The notes below the pieces were generated by a model that saw nothing but the letters and a program-made list of their open reading frames with translations, was not told the origin of the DNA and made no database searches. Position numbers and translations under genes: made by a program. This document shows positions 1 to 6,557 of a DNA stretch of 9,957 bases, piece after piece. The DNA lies in NCBI GenBank assembly GCA_015492875.1, contig WGEI01000141.1:1-9957 (forward strand), given 5' to 3'. The first letter of the stretch is position 1. Each line of letters begins with the position of its first letter. The DNA comes from Anaerolineae bacterium (GTDB lineage: Bacteria > Chloroflexota > Anaerolineae > Aggregatilineales > Phototrophicaceae).

Positions 1-535
1 CCATATCTGGCGCTTCACGAATATCTTCTTCGCTAAAGACTACGATATCCAAGGCACTCAACACTCGTTCATCATAAAAGCGCTTAAACTGCACTAGGCC
101 ATCGTCTTCCCAAAAGCGCAGCCAGCCCTGCAATGTCAACAATTGAGTTGCATGCGGAAAAGCAAAAGCGATTTCAGGGTCAACTTCACCGGTCAACGGG
201 GCTAAGTGGACGTACGGGGCAGCGCGCCATGATGAAGGAATATCGCTAACAGTAATTTTATTTGCGATGCCCCGTATATATTGTTTGCGGCCTTCAGGCG
301 TGTAGATATTTTCAAAGGTGGAAGTGGCTTCAGCTTCTAAAGAGAGCACTTCGGCATAGGGTCTGATTTCATCGAGCAAGGGTTCATCGGCGGCGGCGCT
401 TGTGAGCACGCCAACCCGCAAGCCAAAAGCGTGGGCGGTACGAGCAGCATATGAAACTGTGCCACCAAGCCGCCGACCTTCGGGCGTGAGGTCGGCGGTC
501 ATGTGTCCTATGAGAAGATAATCGACAGCGGACAT
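1..535 (-). CDS. PfkB-family carbohydrate kinase, N-terminal part (cut by window edge)
   Basis: Reading from ATG at 535-533, the frame stays open to base 1, giving 178 codons of a protein that should be near 300 residues. The N-terminus is typical of the ribokinase/PfkB fold: a beta strand (DYLLIGHMTADL, residues 5-16), the Gly-Gly substrate-lid motif (LGGTVSYAARTA, 23-34), then GLRVGVLTS (38-46). PfkB enzymes phosphorylate a sugar or nucleoside hydroxyl with ATP in the cytoplasm. The C-terminal anion-hole motif (GAGD-type) lies outside the window, so activity and substrate cannot be judged. The start codon lies one base after the khpB stop (TAG-T-ATG) and has no clear Shine-Dalgarno, so translation is probably coupled to khpB. 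The family call is fairly firm; the substrate is unknown. Confidence 0.8.
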   Translation of the reverse strand, partial: MSAVDYLLIGHMTADLTPEGRRLGGTVSYAARTAHAFGLRVGVLTSAAADEPLLDEIRPYAEVLSLEAEATSTFENIYTPEGRKQYIRGIANKITVSDIPSSWRAAPYVHLAPLTGEVDPEIAFAFPHATQLLTLQGWLRFWEDDGLVQFKRFYDERVLSALDIVVFSEEDIREAPDM

Positions 536-536
536 A

Positions 537-1247
537 CTATTTTGGCACGATGGTGACTTTACGAGAACTACCCTCGCCGACGCTGCGTGTGGTGACATCG
601 GGGCGGTTACGCAAAGTTAGGTGAATAATGCGGCGCTCATTTGGCGGCATTGGCTCAAGCGAAATGGTACGCCCTTGCTTAACCGCCTGCTCCGCCATAC
701 GTAGCGCCAACTGTACCAAACGATCGGAACGGCGGGATTTATAACCATCAACATCGACAATGATATTAGCACGGCGTTGTAAACGGCGGCTAGTCATCAA
801 ACGAGTAATGTATTGTAGCGAAGCTAATGTTTCTCCACGACGCCCAATGAGATTGCTGACATGACGCCCCTGCACATTGAGCAACCACGGGGCAGCCTCT
901 CCCTGTTGGGATGGCTCGGTGCGCTGAACGGTAATATCAGCTTCGATACGCATCCGTTCAAGCAATTCTGCTAAGACTTCTTTACCAATTCGCGCATCAT
1001 CATCTGTAAGCGAATCATCTGAAACAAGAGTTGAAGGCATTTCAGTGATAGCAGGTGCAGGAGGTGCGGGGCGTGCACCAATAAGCTGAAGGCGAACACG
1101 CGCCTCACGCGCGCCAAGCCCAAATAAGCCGCGACTAGGCTCTTCCAGCACTGTTACCATAACATCACTGGCGGTAACCCCCAATTCATCTAACCCTTTT
1201 TGAATGGCTTCTTCAATTGTTTCGCCAGTACATTCAATTGTTTCCAT
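537..1247 (-). CDS. khpB: KhpB/Jag (EloR) RNA-binding protein
   Basis: This 236-residue protein has the three-part KhpB layout. A Jag_N domain spans residues 1-52, with the signature EEPSRGLFGLGAREARV at 35-51. An acidic, Pro-rich linker covers about 55-95. A type-II KH domain at about 95-167 carries the GxxG loop as IGRRGE (134-139). An R3H domain at about 168-233 has the R-x3-H signature at R205/H209 (ERRIIH). The family binds RNA in the cytoplasm; in Firmicutes it partners KhpA and affects cell elongation and division. It follows yidC in many bacteria, as here, but with a 104-nt gap holding a hairpin. The ATG at 1247 is preceded by only a weak AGGG at 8-12 nt. The identification is secure; its role in this lineage is inferred. 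Confidence 0.95.
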   Translation of the reverse strand: METIECTGETIEEAIQKGLDELGVTASDVMVTVLEEPSRGLFGLGAREARVRLQLIGARPAPPAPAITEMPSTLVSDDSLTDDDARIGKEVLAELLERMRIEADITVQRTEPSQQGEAAPWLLNVQGRHVSNLIGRRGETLASLQYITRLMTSRRLQRRANIIVDVDGYKSRRSDRLVQLALRMAEQAVKQGRTISLEPMPPNERRIIHLTLRNRPDVTTRSVGEGSSRKVTIVPK

Positions 1248-1282
1248 GTCGGTTTTCCCTTAACGGCACGGATATTTAACAA

Positions 1283-1326
1283 CAGGCAGGACGCAGCGTC
1301 ATGCTAACGTCCTCGCCTGATTTTTT
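1283..1326. terminator. Strong hairpin in the yidC-khpB gap with a T-tract on its right side
   Basis: CAGGCAGGACG (1283-1293) pairs with CGTCCT-C-GCCTG (1308-1319), giving 11 base pairs with one bulged C. The right side is followed by TTTTTT (1321-1326). Read on the plus strand this is a classic intrinsic-terminator shape, yet the flanking genes are on the minus strand. Read on the minus strand, the stem is preceded by A6 and followed by the poor U-tract TTGTTAAATA. It could weakly attenuate minus-strand transcription before khpB, end antisense transcription, or be a processing or stability element. Confidence 0.5.
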
Positions 1327-1351
1327 CACATTATTTTAGCGCAATACCACC

Positions 1352-2158
1352 TTAGCGCGCTTTTGATTTCTTTGCACCTTTAGGTGCGGGCACGACCTCA
1401 CCTTCGGCAGCGTTGCCGCGCTTCAGCAAACCGTTGAGACGGCCTTTTCCTACAATCCCATATTGGAAAATCGTCATTAGGTTGGACACGATGAAGTAGA
1501 TTGACAAACCCACCGAGAATGATAATGAGAGAAAGCCAAACATCAACGGCATAATGGTCGTCATTGAACGTGTCATCGCTTGTGCTTGATTGGGTTCGCC
1601 ATCGTCATCATTAGAGGCGGTTGGCAAACTGAGCTTAGATTGTAACCAACTAGTCACCAATACCAAAAGCGGCAACAGTAGCGCATATTGGGGATTGGCG
1701 GTTGGCGGTAAGGTTAAATCCATCCCAAACCAGAAGCGGTTAATAGGAATGAGACCATCTAACCCTGGCACGAGCAAACGCTGAGACAGGTCTACCAGTT
1801 GGAAAGGTGTAGAAGCAAGCGCGAAGAGAATCGTTTGATAAAGCCCGATGAGGATAGGGAACTGGATGAGCAGCGGCAAGCACCCGCCAAACGGGTTGAC
1901 ACCATGCTCACGATAAAGCTCCATCTGGGCTTGGGCCAATTTCTCACGATCGTTTTTGTACTTCTCCTGCAACTTCTTCAACTTGGGTTGCAGTTCTTGC
2001 ATTTGTTTTGCCGAGCGTTGTTGCTGGGCAGTAAGCGGCCATGTCACTAATCGGATGATAATAGTGAGCACAACGATAGACAGCACAATATCGTTGTTGA
2101 AAAGAGAATACAAGGCGGTCAGAATGGTGACCAATGGATTAAGGATTAAATCCCACAT
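1352..2158 (-). CDS. yidC: Membrane protein insertase YidC/OxaA, short monoderm type
   Basis: This 268-residue membrane protein inserts and folds other inner-membrane proteins, alone or with SecYEG. It lacks the large periplasmic P1 domain of proteobacterial YidC. It shows a hydrophobic N-terminus, a transmembrane segment at about 24-42 holding the conserved groove arginine R36 (IIIRLVTWPLT), a charged cytoplasmic helical hairpin at about 45-88 rich in Lys and Gln, the family signature NPFGGCLPLLIQFPILIGLY (88-107), and further membrane segments at about 158-175 and 203-232. The tail is basic (KGAKKSKAR), as expected for ribosome contact. No lipobox is seen at the N-terminus. The ATG has AGGAG (2169-2173) 10 nt upstream. 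The gene lies 23 nt after the propeller lipoprotein gene. Confidence 0.97.
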   Translation of the reverse strand: MWDLILNPLVTILTALYSLFNNDIVLSIVVLTIIIRLVTWPLTAQQQRSAKQMQELQPKLKKLQEKYKNDREKLAQAQMELYREHGVNPFGGCLPLLIQFPILIGLYQTILFALASTPFQLVDLSQRLLVPGLDGLIPINRFWFGMDLTLPPTANPQYALLLPLLVLVTSWLQSKLSLPTASNDDDGEPNQAQAMTRSMTTIMPLMFGFLSLSFSVGLSIYFIVSNLMTIFQYGIVGKGRLNGLLKRGNAAEGEVVPAPKGAKKSKAR

Positions 2159-2181
2159 AAATCAGCAGCTCCTGTGCTGGC

Positions 2182-3375
2182 CTAACGTGGATGAGTCCAC
2201 AGTTTGAGTCCATTGTCAAACTGATAGGCGACTAACAAACGGTTGATGTCGGTTGTGGCAATTACTACCATCGCATCAGTGATGCCCGCTTCTTCAGAAG
2301 GTTCGATAAGTAACGGGTCGGCAAGTAATTCCACTTCGAGATTGCGGTTGAAAATTTCTTCGCCGGTGTTGCGGTCTAACCAGTAGACCAGACCATCACG
2401 GCTCGCAACTAAAACAATATCTTCATACACCAGCGGGTTAGCACGGATGCCACGACCACCAAGGTCTTTACGCCAGATGAGATTAAGATCATCTGAGATG
2501 TCTAAAGCATAGACAGAACCGCCCAAGTCAGCGATATATGCTGTATTGCCCGCAATAGCCGGTGTACCCCAAATCCAGTGATCAGTGGAAAATTCATCCA
2601 CAATCTCACCATTTAAGGAAATCACAAACAACTTACGGGAGAAGCTACCAACGTAAAGGCGGTCATTATACAAGCGCGGGGTAGAACCAATACCACCTTC
2701 TAAATCCACACGCCAAAGTTCTTCACCTGTTTCGGCATCCAAAGCATAGAGGTTATGGTCAATAGCGCCAAAATACACAACACCATCAGCCACAAGGGGC
2801 GCAGACCAAACGCCATCATCTAGTTCAAAATGCCACTTTTCGGTGAATTGGTCTTCGCCGAGATATTCCATAGCAACTACGCCACCATGAATCAGCGGCA
2901 AGTAGTAAACGTTATCTACATATGCAGCATTGGTAATCACCCCACCGGGAATGGCTTCGCCATTGGTGTTATTCACGCGGGCGGTAGAAAGGTCTACGGT
3001 GTATAAACGCTCGTTATAGGCTGGTAGCAGGAGCGTATTCTCCTCTATCAGCAAGGGAGCAGAGAAAAACTGCGCACCTTCGACCTGTTGGTTACTAACA
3101 ACCCAAGTACGAACATTGCCTTGCTCATCTACACGTTCTTCGCCTTGAGAATTGAGCAAAGGAATGCCCGCACCATTGATGGGCGAAATCTGTAAAACGC
3201 GGTCTTTGAAAGCAATGAAGATATTCTGGTTATCGCCAAGCGTTGTCATCGAAGCCCAACTCACATCAATGCGGGGCGAAACACAGGCGGCGGCAACCAG
3301 AATCACAATGAGTAGCGCGCCCAATAGGCGCATACGGGAAAACGATTGAGATGGTGTCAAGATTTCTCCGGTCAA
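2182..3375 (-). CDS. BamB-like PQQ/beta-propeller lipoprotein
   Basis: The protein has 397 residues if it starts at the TTG at 3375. Residues 16-30 (RLLGALLIVILVAAA) form a signal core ending in a lipobox with C31, so an exported, lipid-anchored protein is predicted. The rest repeats the PQQ-type blade pattern, clearest in DAETGEELWRVDL (213-225), IYALDI-like strands and DRNTGEEIFNRNL (334-346), with alternating 'APL/TPR/TPA/NPL' and 'YVG/YIA/VLVAS' strands across about residues 100-395. This resembles BamB or quinoprotein propellers, which usually serve as scaffolds. Start choice is uncertain. The AAGGAG made by the last codons of yidD lies 11 nt before TTG 3375. A GGAG (3366-3369) lies 5 nt before a second TTG at 3360. 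M15 would give a shorter, typical lipoprotein signal but has no Shine-Dalgarno. Its place inside the yidD-yidC operon suggests a role near membrane-protein insertion; that is inference. Confidence 0.8.
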   Translation of the reverse strand: MTGEILTPSQSFSRMRLLGALLIVILVAAACVSPRIDVSWASMTTLGDNQNIFIAFKDRVLQISPINGAGIPLLNSQGEERVDEQGNVRTWVVSNQQVEGAQFFSAPLLIEENTLLLPAYNERLYTVDLSTARVNNTNGEAIPGGVITNAAYVDNVYYLPLIHGGVVAMEYLGEDQFTEKWHFELDDGVWSAPLVADGVVYFGAIDHNLYALDAETGEELWRVDLEGGIGSTPRLYNDRLYVGSFSRKLFVISLNGEIVDEFSTDHWIWGTPAIAGNTAYIADLGGSVYALDISDDLNLIWRKDLGGRGIRANPLVYEDIVLVASRDGLVYWLDRNTGEEIFNRNLEVELLADPLLIEPSEEAGITDAMVVIATTDINRLLVAYQFDNGLKLWTHPR

Positions 3376-3383
3376 CGGTGAAC

Positions 3384-3605
3384 TTACTCCTTAGGAGGCA
3401 CGGGGTCATAACCGCCGGGGTGCAGGGGATGGCAGCGGCTAATACGTTTAAGCCCCATCCATGTACCACGAACAACCCCATGAATTTCGATGGCTTCGTA
3501 CATATAAACTGAACAGGTAGGTTGAAAACGACAAGCGGAAGGGAGACGAGGCGAAATGAAGCGCTTATAGAAGCGTAGTGATGCCAGGGCTAACTTTTTA
3601 ATCAT
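3384..3605 (-). CDS. yidD: YidD membrane protein insertion efficiency factor
   Basis: This 73-residue protein carries the full YidD signature: an N-terminal amphipathic stretch (LALASLRFYKRFISPRLP, 5-22), the conserved CRFQPTCSVYMYEAI (25-39), then GLKRISRCHPLHPGGYDPVP (51-70). YidD is a small inner-face membrane-associated protein that aids YidC-dependent insertion. The start codon overlaps the end of rnpA by 8 nt (ATGATTAA), a common arrangement that implies coupled translation. A GAGGA (3614-3618) lies 8 nt before the ATG. The last two codons (AAG GAG) also form the Shine-Dalgarno for the next gene. Confidence 0.97.
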   Translation of the reverse strand: MIKKLALASLRFYKRFISPRLPSACRFQPTCSVYMYEAIEIHGVVRGTWMGLKRISRCHPLHPGGYDPVPPKE

Positions 3606-3954
3606 GGTCTTCGTCCTCTACAACTATCCCCCCGCGGTCAAACAGCAGGCAAACAGCATCACGCACTGCCTGAAAAGGCTGCCCAACAATAGGGCGACGT
3701 GCGATAAGCACAACATCGTAACCAGCACGCAAACGCGGGTGTAACAAGCGAACCGCTTCGCGCATTAGACGCCGTACCCGATTACGCACTACAGCTCGTC
3801 CAATACGTTTACTGACAATAAACCCGTAGCGATTATAAGGCAGGTGGTTTTGGGCCAAGCTTGCCAACATCAAAGGATGTCGAAAAACTCGGCCCTCACG
3901 ACGCAAACGCTCAAAATCGGCGGTATGGCGAAGCCGGTAACGCCGCTGCATCAA
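3598..3954 (-). CDS. rnpA: Ribonuclease P protein component
   Basis: This 118-residue basic protein is the protein subunit of RNase P, which binds the catalytic RNA and helps 5' processing of pre-tRNA. The hallmark RNR motif is at R57-N58-R59 within GRAVVRNRVRRLMREAVR (52-69). The preceding strand GFIVSKRIG (44-52) and following YDVVLIARRP (79-88) match the family fold. The C-terminus is acidic (VVEDEDHD). The first codon is TTG at 3954, followed at once by ATG. A GGAAGG (3966-3971), inside the last codons of rpmH, lies 11 nt before TTG and 14 nt before ATG, which favours TTG slightly. The gene sits 6 nt after rpmH and overlaps yidD. Confidence 0.96.
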   Translation of the reverse strand: MMQRRYRLRHTADFERLRREGRVFRHPLMLASLAQNHLPYNRYGFIVSKRIGRAVVRNRVRRLMREAVRLLHPRLRAGYDVVLIARRPIVGQPFQAVRDAVCLLFDRGGIVVEDEDHD

Positions 3955-3960
3955 AACAAC

Positions 3961-4137
3961 TTAGGCCTTCCAGTTAACCTTTTTCACGTGATTAGGTGTA
4001 ACTGTTAGACGATGACGCCCGCGCAGGCGGCGATTTTTGAGCACCTTGCGCCCATTACGGGTCGCCATGCGTTTACGGAAGCCGTGTACGCGCGCGCGGC
4101 GGCGTATTTTGGGCTGCCAAGTTCGTTTGGTTGACAT
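3961..4137 (-). CDS. rpmH: 50S ribosomal protein L34
   Basis: A 58-residue, very Arg/Lys-rich protein is read from ATG 4137 to TAA 3961. It carries the L34 signature: MSTKRTWQPKIRRRARVHGF (1-20) followed by RKRMATRNGRKVLKNRRLRG (21-40). Bacterial L34 is usually about 44-47 residues. Here a further C-terminal stretch (RHRLTVTPNHVKKVNWKA, 41-58) makes it longer. The ATG is preceded by GGGGTGA (4145-4151), a good Shine-Dalgarno. It is the first gene of the leftward operon, about 40 nt below a strong promoter. It is shorter than common ORF cut-offs and easy to miss. Confidence 0.96.
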   Translation of the reverse strand: MSTKRTWQPKIRRRARVHGFRKRMATRNGRKVLKNRRLRGRHRLTVTPNHVKKVNWKA

Positions 4138-4185
4138 ATGTTGGTCACCCCATGTATCGTGTTACAAAACGACCTATGAGCGCTC

Positions 4186-4215
4186 AGTATAACTGAGAAG
4201 CATGGCATCGGTCAA
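4186..4215 (-). promoter_or_regulatory. Sigma-70-type promoter for the rpmH operon
   Basis: On the minus strand TTGACC (4215-4210) is followed after 18 nt by TATACT (4191-4186), or after 17 nt by TTATAC. Both boxes are close to consensus. The predicted start lies near 4179, giving a leader of about 40 nt before rpmH. No other equally good minus-strand promoter was found upstream of rpmH. Confidence 0.75.
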
Positions 4216-4223
4216 GCCGACGC

Positions 4224-4253
4224 TTGTCATTAAGGGTGAATATAAAGTATAAT
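4224..4253 (+). promoter_or_regulatory. Sigma-70-type promoter for the rightward three-gene unit
   Basis: TTGTCA (4224-4229) is separated by 18 nt from a perfect TATAAT (4248-4253). The predicted transcription start near 4260 leaves a leader of about 150 nt (ATG 4407) or 230 nt (ATG 4488). It is back-to-back with the rpmH promoter, with the two -35 boxes about 10 nt apart, so the two may influence each other. Confidence 0.7.
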
Positions 4254-4287
4254 CTTCGTTTAGCCTAAGTTCATCAGTCCTTAAGCC

Positions 4288-4399
4288 GCCGGTCCAGCTT
4301 AATCCGGCATAACTCTTATGTCATGGCAACACAATCCGGTTATAACCGTGAAACGCCAAATACATACAACCACGAGCAATAACATCAGCAACGATCCGG
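4288..4399 (+). promoter_or_regulatory. Leader with ATCCGG direct repeats and a perfect palindrome
   Basis: ATCCGG occurs at 4302-4307, 4334-4339 and 4394-4399, the first two 32 nt apart (about three helical turns) in the wider context AATCCGG-(C/T)-(A/T)ATAAC-like. The second copy overlaps CGGTTATAACCG (4337-4348), a 12-bp perfect palindrome. GCCGG (4288-4292) can pair with CCGGC (4304-4308). All lie downstream of the rightward promoter, where a repressor or RNA structure could act. Function is inferred. Confidence 0.35.
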
Positions 4400-4406
4400 C
4401 GCGGCT

Positions 4407-6062
4407 ATGGTACAACATTCGCCAATCAATGGCCTGCCGATACGACTTGACGATAATCCCCCAACATACTGGAGGTTGGTAGCCTTGATGCCAAGCGAGG
4501 CCTGGAGACGCCATTTTAGCGTCCAGACGAGCGATATTGAATATCTAACAAACCTGCTCCTTGAAAAGGAAACCCCGCTGACCAGCCGCCAATTAGCGCT
4601 GGCTTTAATACAGCGCTGGCTAGATAAGCAAACAGCACGACTAGAAGAGCGGTATAAAGATACGCGCGTTTACAATCCCGCAGATTCTTATGAGGTGGGG
4701 CAGCGGTTGCTATTCCCCGCATTGGGCAATGCAACAGGCATCGTCACCGCTGTTCGTGATGGAGAAAATCCCGATTATGGGGAGTTTAAGGTCATCACTG
4801 TGGAACTCAAAGATGATGACTTAAGCATAGAAAAAGAATTTGCAACAGAGCTAAAAACTGCGCATAAGCTCATTCAAGCCGCCGAAAATGGTAACAACCC
4901 CCTGACCCAATTCGCTGACCTTGAGCCGCAAGATTTGCTAGCTTCTGATGAGGAGCGCATCATCCAATCTCTAGAAACGTTATTAGAGGAAGATGGCCAT
5001 CTCATCCGATTGGCGGGCACATGGTTTCCCAAAGACCTCTTAATCGAAATCGACTTGGGTACATTGCATCTCGCGGAGGCCGTTCTCGATTTAGCGGGTG
5101 GTGGCCCGTTAACCACAGTAGAAATTCTCAAAGAAATTGGTATGTATGAGAAATCTGCGGAGGCGTTGCAGGTTTTCTCCTTGAATTACGCAATGGCGCA
5201 TGATGAGCGGTTCGATGAAGTTGGCCCTGCTGGGATTGTGCTATGGTATCTAAAGCGCATGGAGCCTGAAGCTGTTCAGTCTACACCGGAATTTTTGCGG
5301 TACACGCCTATTGATTATGATCGTGAGCTTCTAACGCCGGAAATGCTGGATTTGGAAGCGGAAATCGCCGATGAGTATTCGCCTTTAAGCGGCGACGATA
5401 CCCCAATACAAGAAGCTACCATCACCCTTATCTACCCCCATCGCATTACTGGTACACTACCGCTCAATATCCATACACAGAAAATTTTTCCCACTGCACG
5501 CACGCCTCGTGTATGGGTGACGCTTGTTGATGGGCAAGATGGGGAAACGTATACGGGTTGGGTCGTTCATGGTGACCGTTATGTTTACGGGTTACAAGAG
5601 TATTATAAGAAGCATCGCTTGCCGATTGGCGCTTATCTAACCGTGCGAAAAGGCGATAAACCTGGGTATTTTGTCATCGATTTCAACGCCTACAACCCAC
5701 GTCGTGAGTGGCTGAACGTTATTACAGAAAATACAGAACAAATTCAACTGGAAAACAACCGTCGTATGATTGGCGGAAAGTATGACGATTTAATAACTTT
5801 CGGGGTGAACAATTTGGAAGCGCTTCACCAACTGCGAGAAACTATCCGCCAGCAAAAACGACCGTTGACATCGGTACTGAAGGAAATTGCCGCTTCATTA
5901 AGTGGATTAACGCCACGGGGCACAGTTCATGTGAAAACCTTATATAGCATTGCCAATGTCTTCTACCGCTGCCCTCCCGGTCCGATTATGGCGATATTGG
6001 TTGCCAATCCTGCCTTTGAAGAGGTTGGTAATCACTATTGGCAATTAACAGAGCGTGATTAG
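4407..6062 (+). CDS. Uncharacterised protein with several winged-helix-like modules
   Basis: This 551-residue soluble protein has unknown function. I see an N-terminal helical module with PLTSRQLALALIQRW (57-71). A small beta module follows at about 93-155 (VGQRLLFPALGNATGIVTAV, then GEFKVITVEL and EFATEL). A winged-helix-like module at about 205-285 resembles HARE-HTH/RpoE-delta domains (GGGPLTTVEILKEIGM, then DERFDEVG at 266-273). A beta-rich domain at about 335-430 (VWVTLVDGQDGETYTGWVVH, then GLQEYYKKHRLPIGAYLTV) is loosely reminiscent of B3-type DNA-binding folds. A last winged-helix-like unit at about 468-548 ends NPAFEEVGNHYWQL (534-547). The start is uncertain: ATG 4407 has no Shine-Dalgarno, while GGAGG (4471-4475) lies 12 nt before ATG 4488 and 9 nt before TTG 4485, so residue 27 or 28 may be the true start. 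I remember relatives only in Chloroflexota. A nucleic-acid-binding role is inference. Confidence 0.7.
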   Translation: MVQHSPINGLPIRLDDNPPTYWRLVALMPSEAWRRHFSVQTSDIEYLTNLLLEKETPLTSRQLALALIQRWLDKQTARLEERYKDTRVYNPADSYEVGQRLLFPALGNATGIVTAVRDGENPDYGEFKVITVELKDDDLSIEKEFATELKTAHKLIQAAENGNNPLTQFADLEPQDLLASDEERIIQSLETLLEEDGHLIRLAGTWFPKDLLIEIDLGTLHLAEAVLDLAGGGPLTTVEILKEIGMYEKSAEALQVFSLNYAMAHDERFDEVGPAGIVLWYLKRMEPEAVQSTPEFLRYTPIDYDRELLTPEMLDLEAEIADEYSPLSGDDTPIQEATITLIYPHRITGTLPLNIHTQKIFPTARTPRVWVTLVDGQDGETYTGWVVHGDRYVYGLQEYYKKHRLPIGAYLTVRKGDKPGYFVIDFNAYNPRREWLNVITENTEQIQLENNRRMIGGKYDDLITFGVNNLEALHQLRETIRQQKRPLTSVLKEIAASLSGLTPRGTVHVKTLYSIANVFYRCPPGPIMAILVANPAFEEVGNHYWQLTERD

Positions 6063-6092
6063 CTTAGCCAAACGCACAATGGAAGTGGATTT

Positions 6093-6545
6093 ATGTCACC
6101 ACTAGGAAAACCAAGCTCGCTCATCAAGCCGACTAAGGACACCAAATTTCATATTGATTACGATTGGTGGGAACGTAGCAATCAGGATTTACGCATCTAT
6201 TTGCTCAGCCACTTACCCCCCGAAGTTCGAGAGCGTTTAAGCCAAAGTGAACATGATGCGGTTGTCGATTACATCGACCCCGATACGGCAGAAGTGATGA
6301 AGTTAGATGCGCTGGGATTAGCCATTCAACAGGCTGCAAAAGCCCCGAATTTCATCAATGAACATACCTCGCTAGTTGATAGTGTGTTTCGGGTGTTTTT
6401 GGCGAATGGGAATACCCCGCTTTCATCTCGTGAACTCGCCGAGATTACAGGGCGCTCTGCCGATATAATCTTAAAAACACTGGGCGGGCATCGTGTTTAT
6501 AAAGGCATTCGTCCATACATTCCGCCGCAGGACGAAAAGGAATAA
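6093..6545 (+). CDS. Uncharacterised small protein with C-terminal helix-turn-helix-like region
   Basis: This 150-residue protein has no assigned function. The N-terminal half carries the striking stretch PTKDTKFHIDYDWWERSNQD (13-32) and an acidic DYIDPDTAEVMKLDAL (59-74). The C-terminal half (about 93-141) looks like a winged helix: SLVDSVFRVFLANGNTPLSS (93-112), then RELAEITGRSADIILKTLGG (113-132) and RVYKGIRPY (134-142). The TPLSSRELA stretch echoes TPLTSRQLA of the preceding protein (56-64), so the two may share a module. It begins 30 nt after the upstream gene; ribosome-binding signal is weak (GTGG at 4-7 nt). From memory it travels with its neighbours in Chloroflexota. A DNA- or RNA-binding role is plausible but unproven. 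Confidence 0.7.
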   Translation: MSPLGKPSSLIKPTKDTKFHIDYDWWERSNQDLRIYLLSHLPPEVRERLSQSEHDAVVDYIDPDTAEVMKLDALGLAIQQAAKAPNFINEHTSLVDSVFRVFLANGNTPLSSRELAEITGRSADIILKTLGGHRVYKGIRPYIPPQDEKE

Positions 6546-6557
6546 TAGGAACACTGA

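Noticed and set aside
1590..2207. Several plus-strand ORFs over yidC
   Set aside because: They lie antisense to a well-conserved yidC, overlap each other in different frames and have no recognisable domains.
3266..3481. 71-codon minus-strand ORF overlapping yidD and the propeller gene
   Set aside because: It lies in a different frame from two well-supported genes and shows no domain or ribosome-binding site.
4138..4406. Replication origin (oriC) next to rpmH
   Set aside because: The position next to rpmH is suggestive, but no DnaA-box cluster (TTATNCACA-like) and no AT-rich unwinding stretch were seen, and dnaA/dnaN are not in the window.
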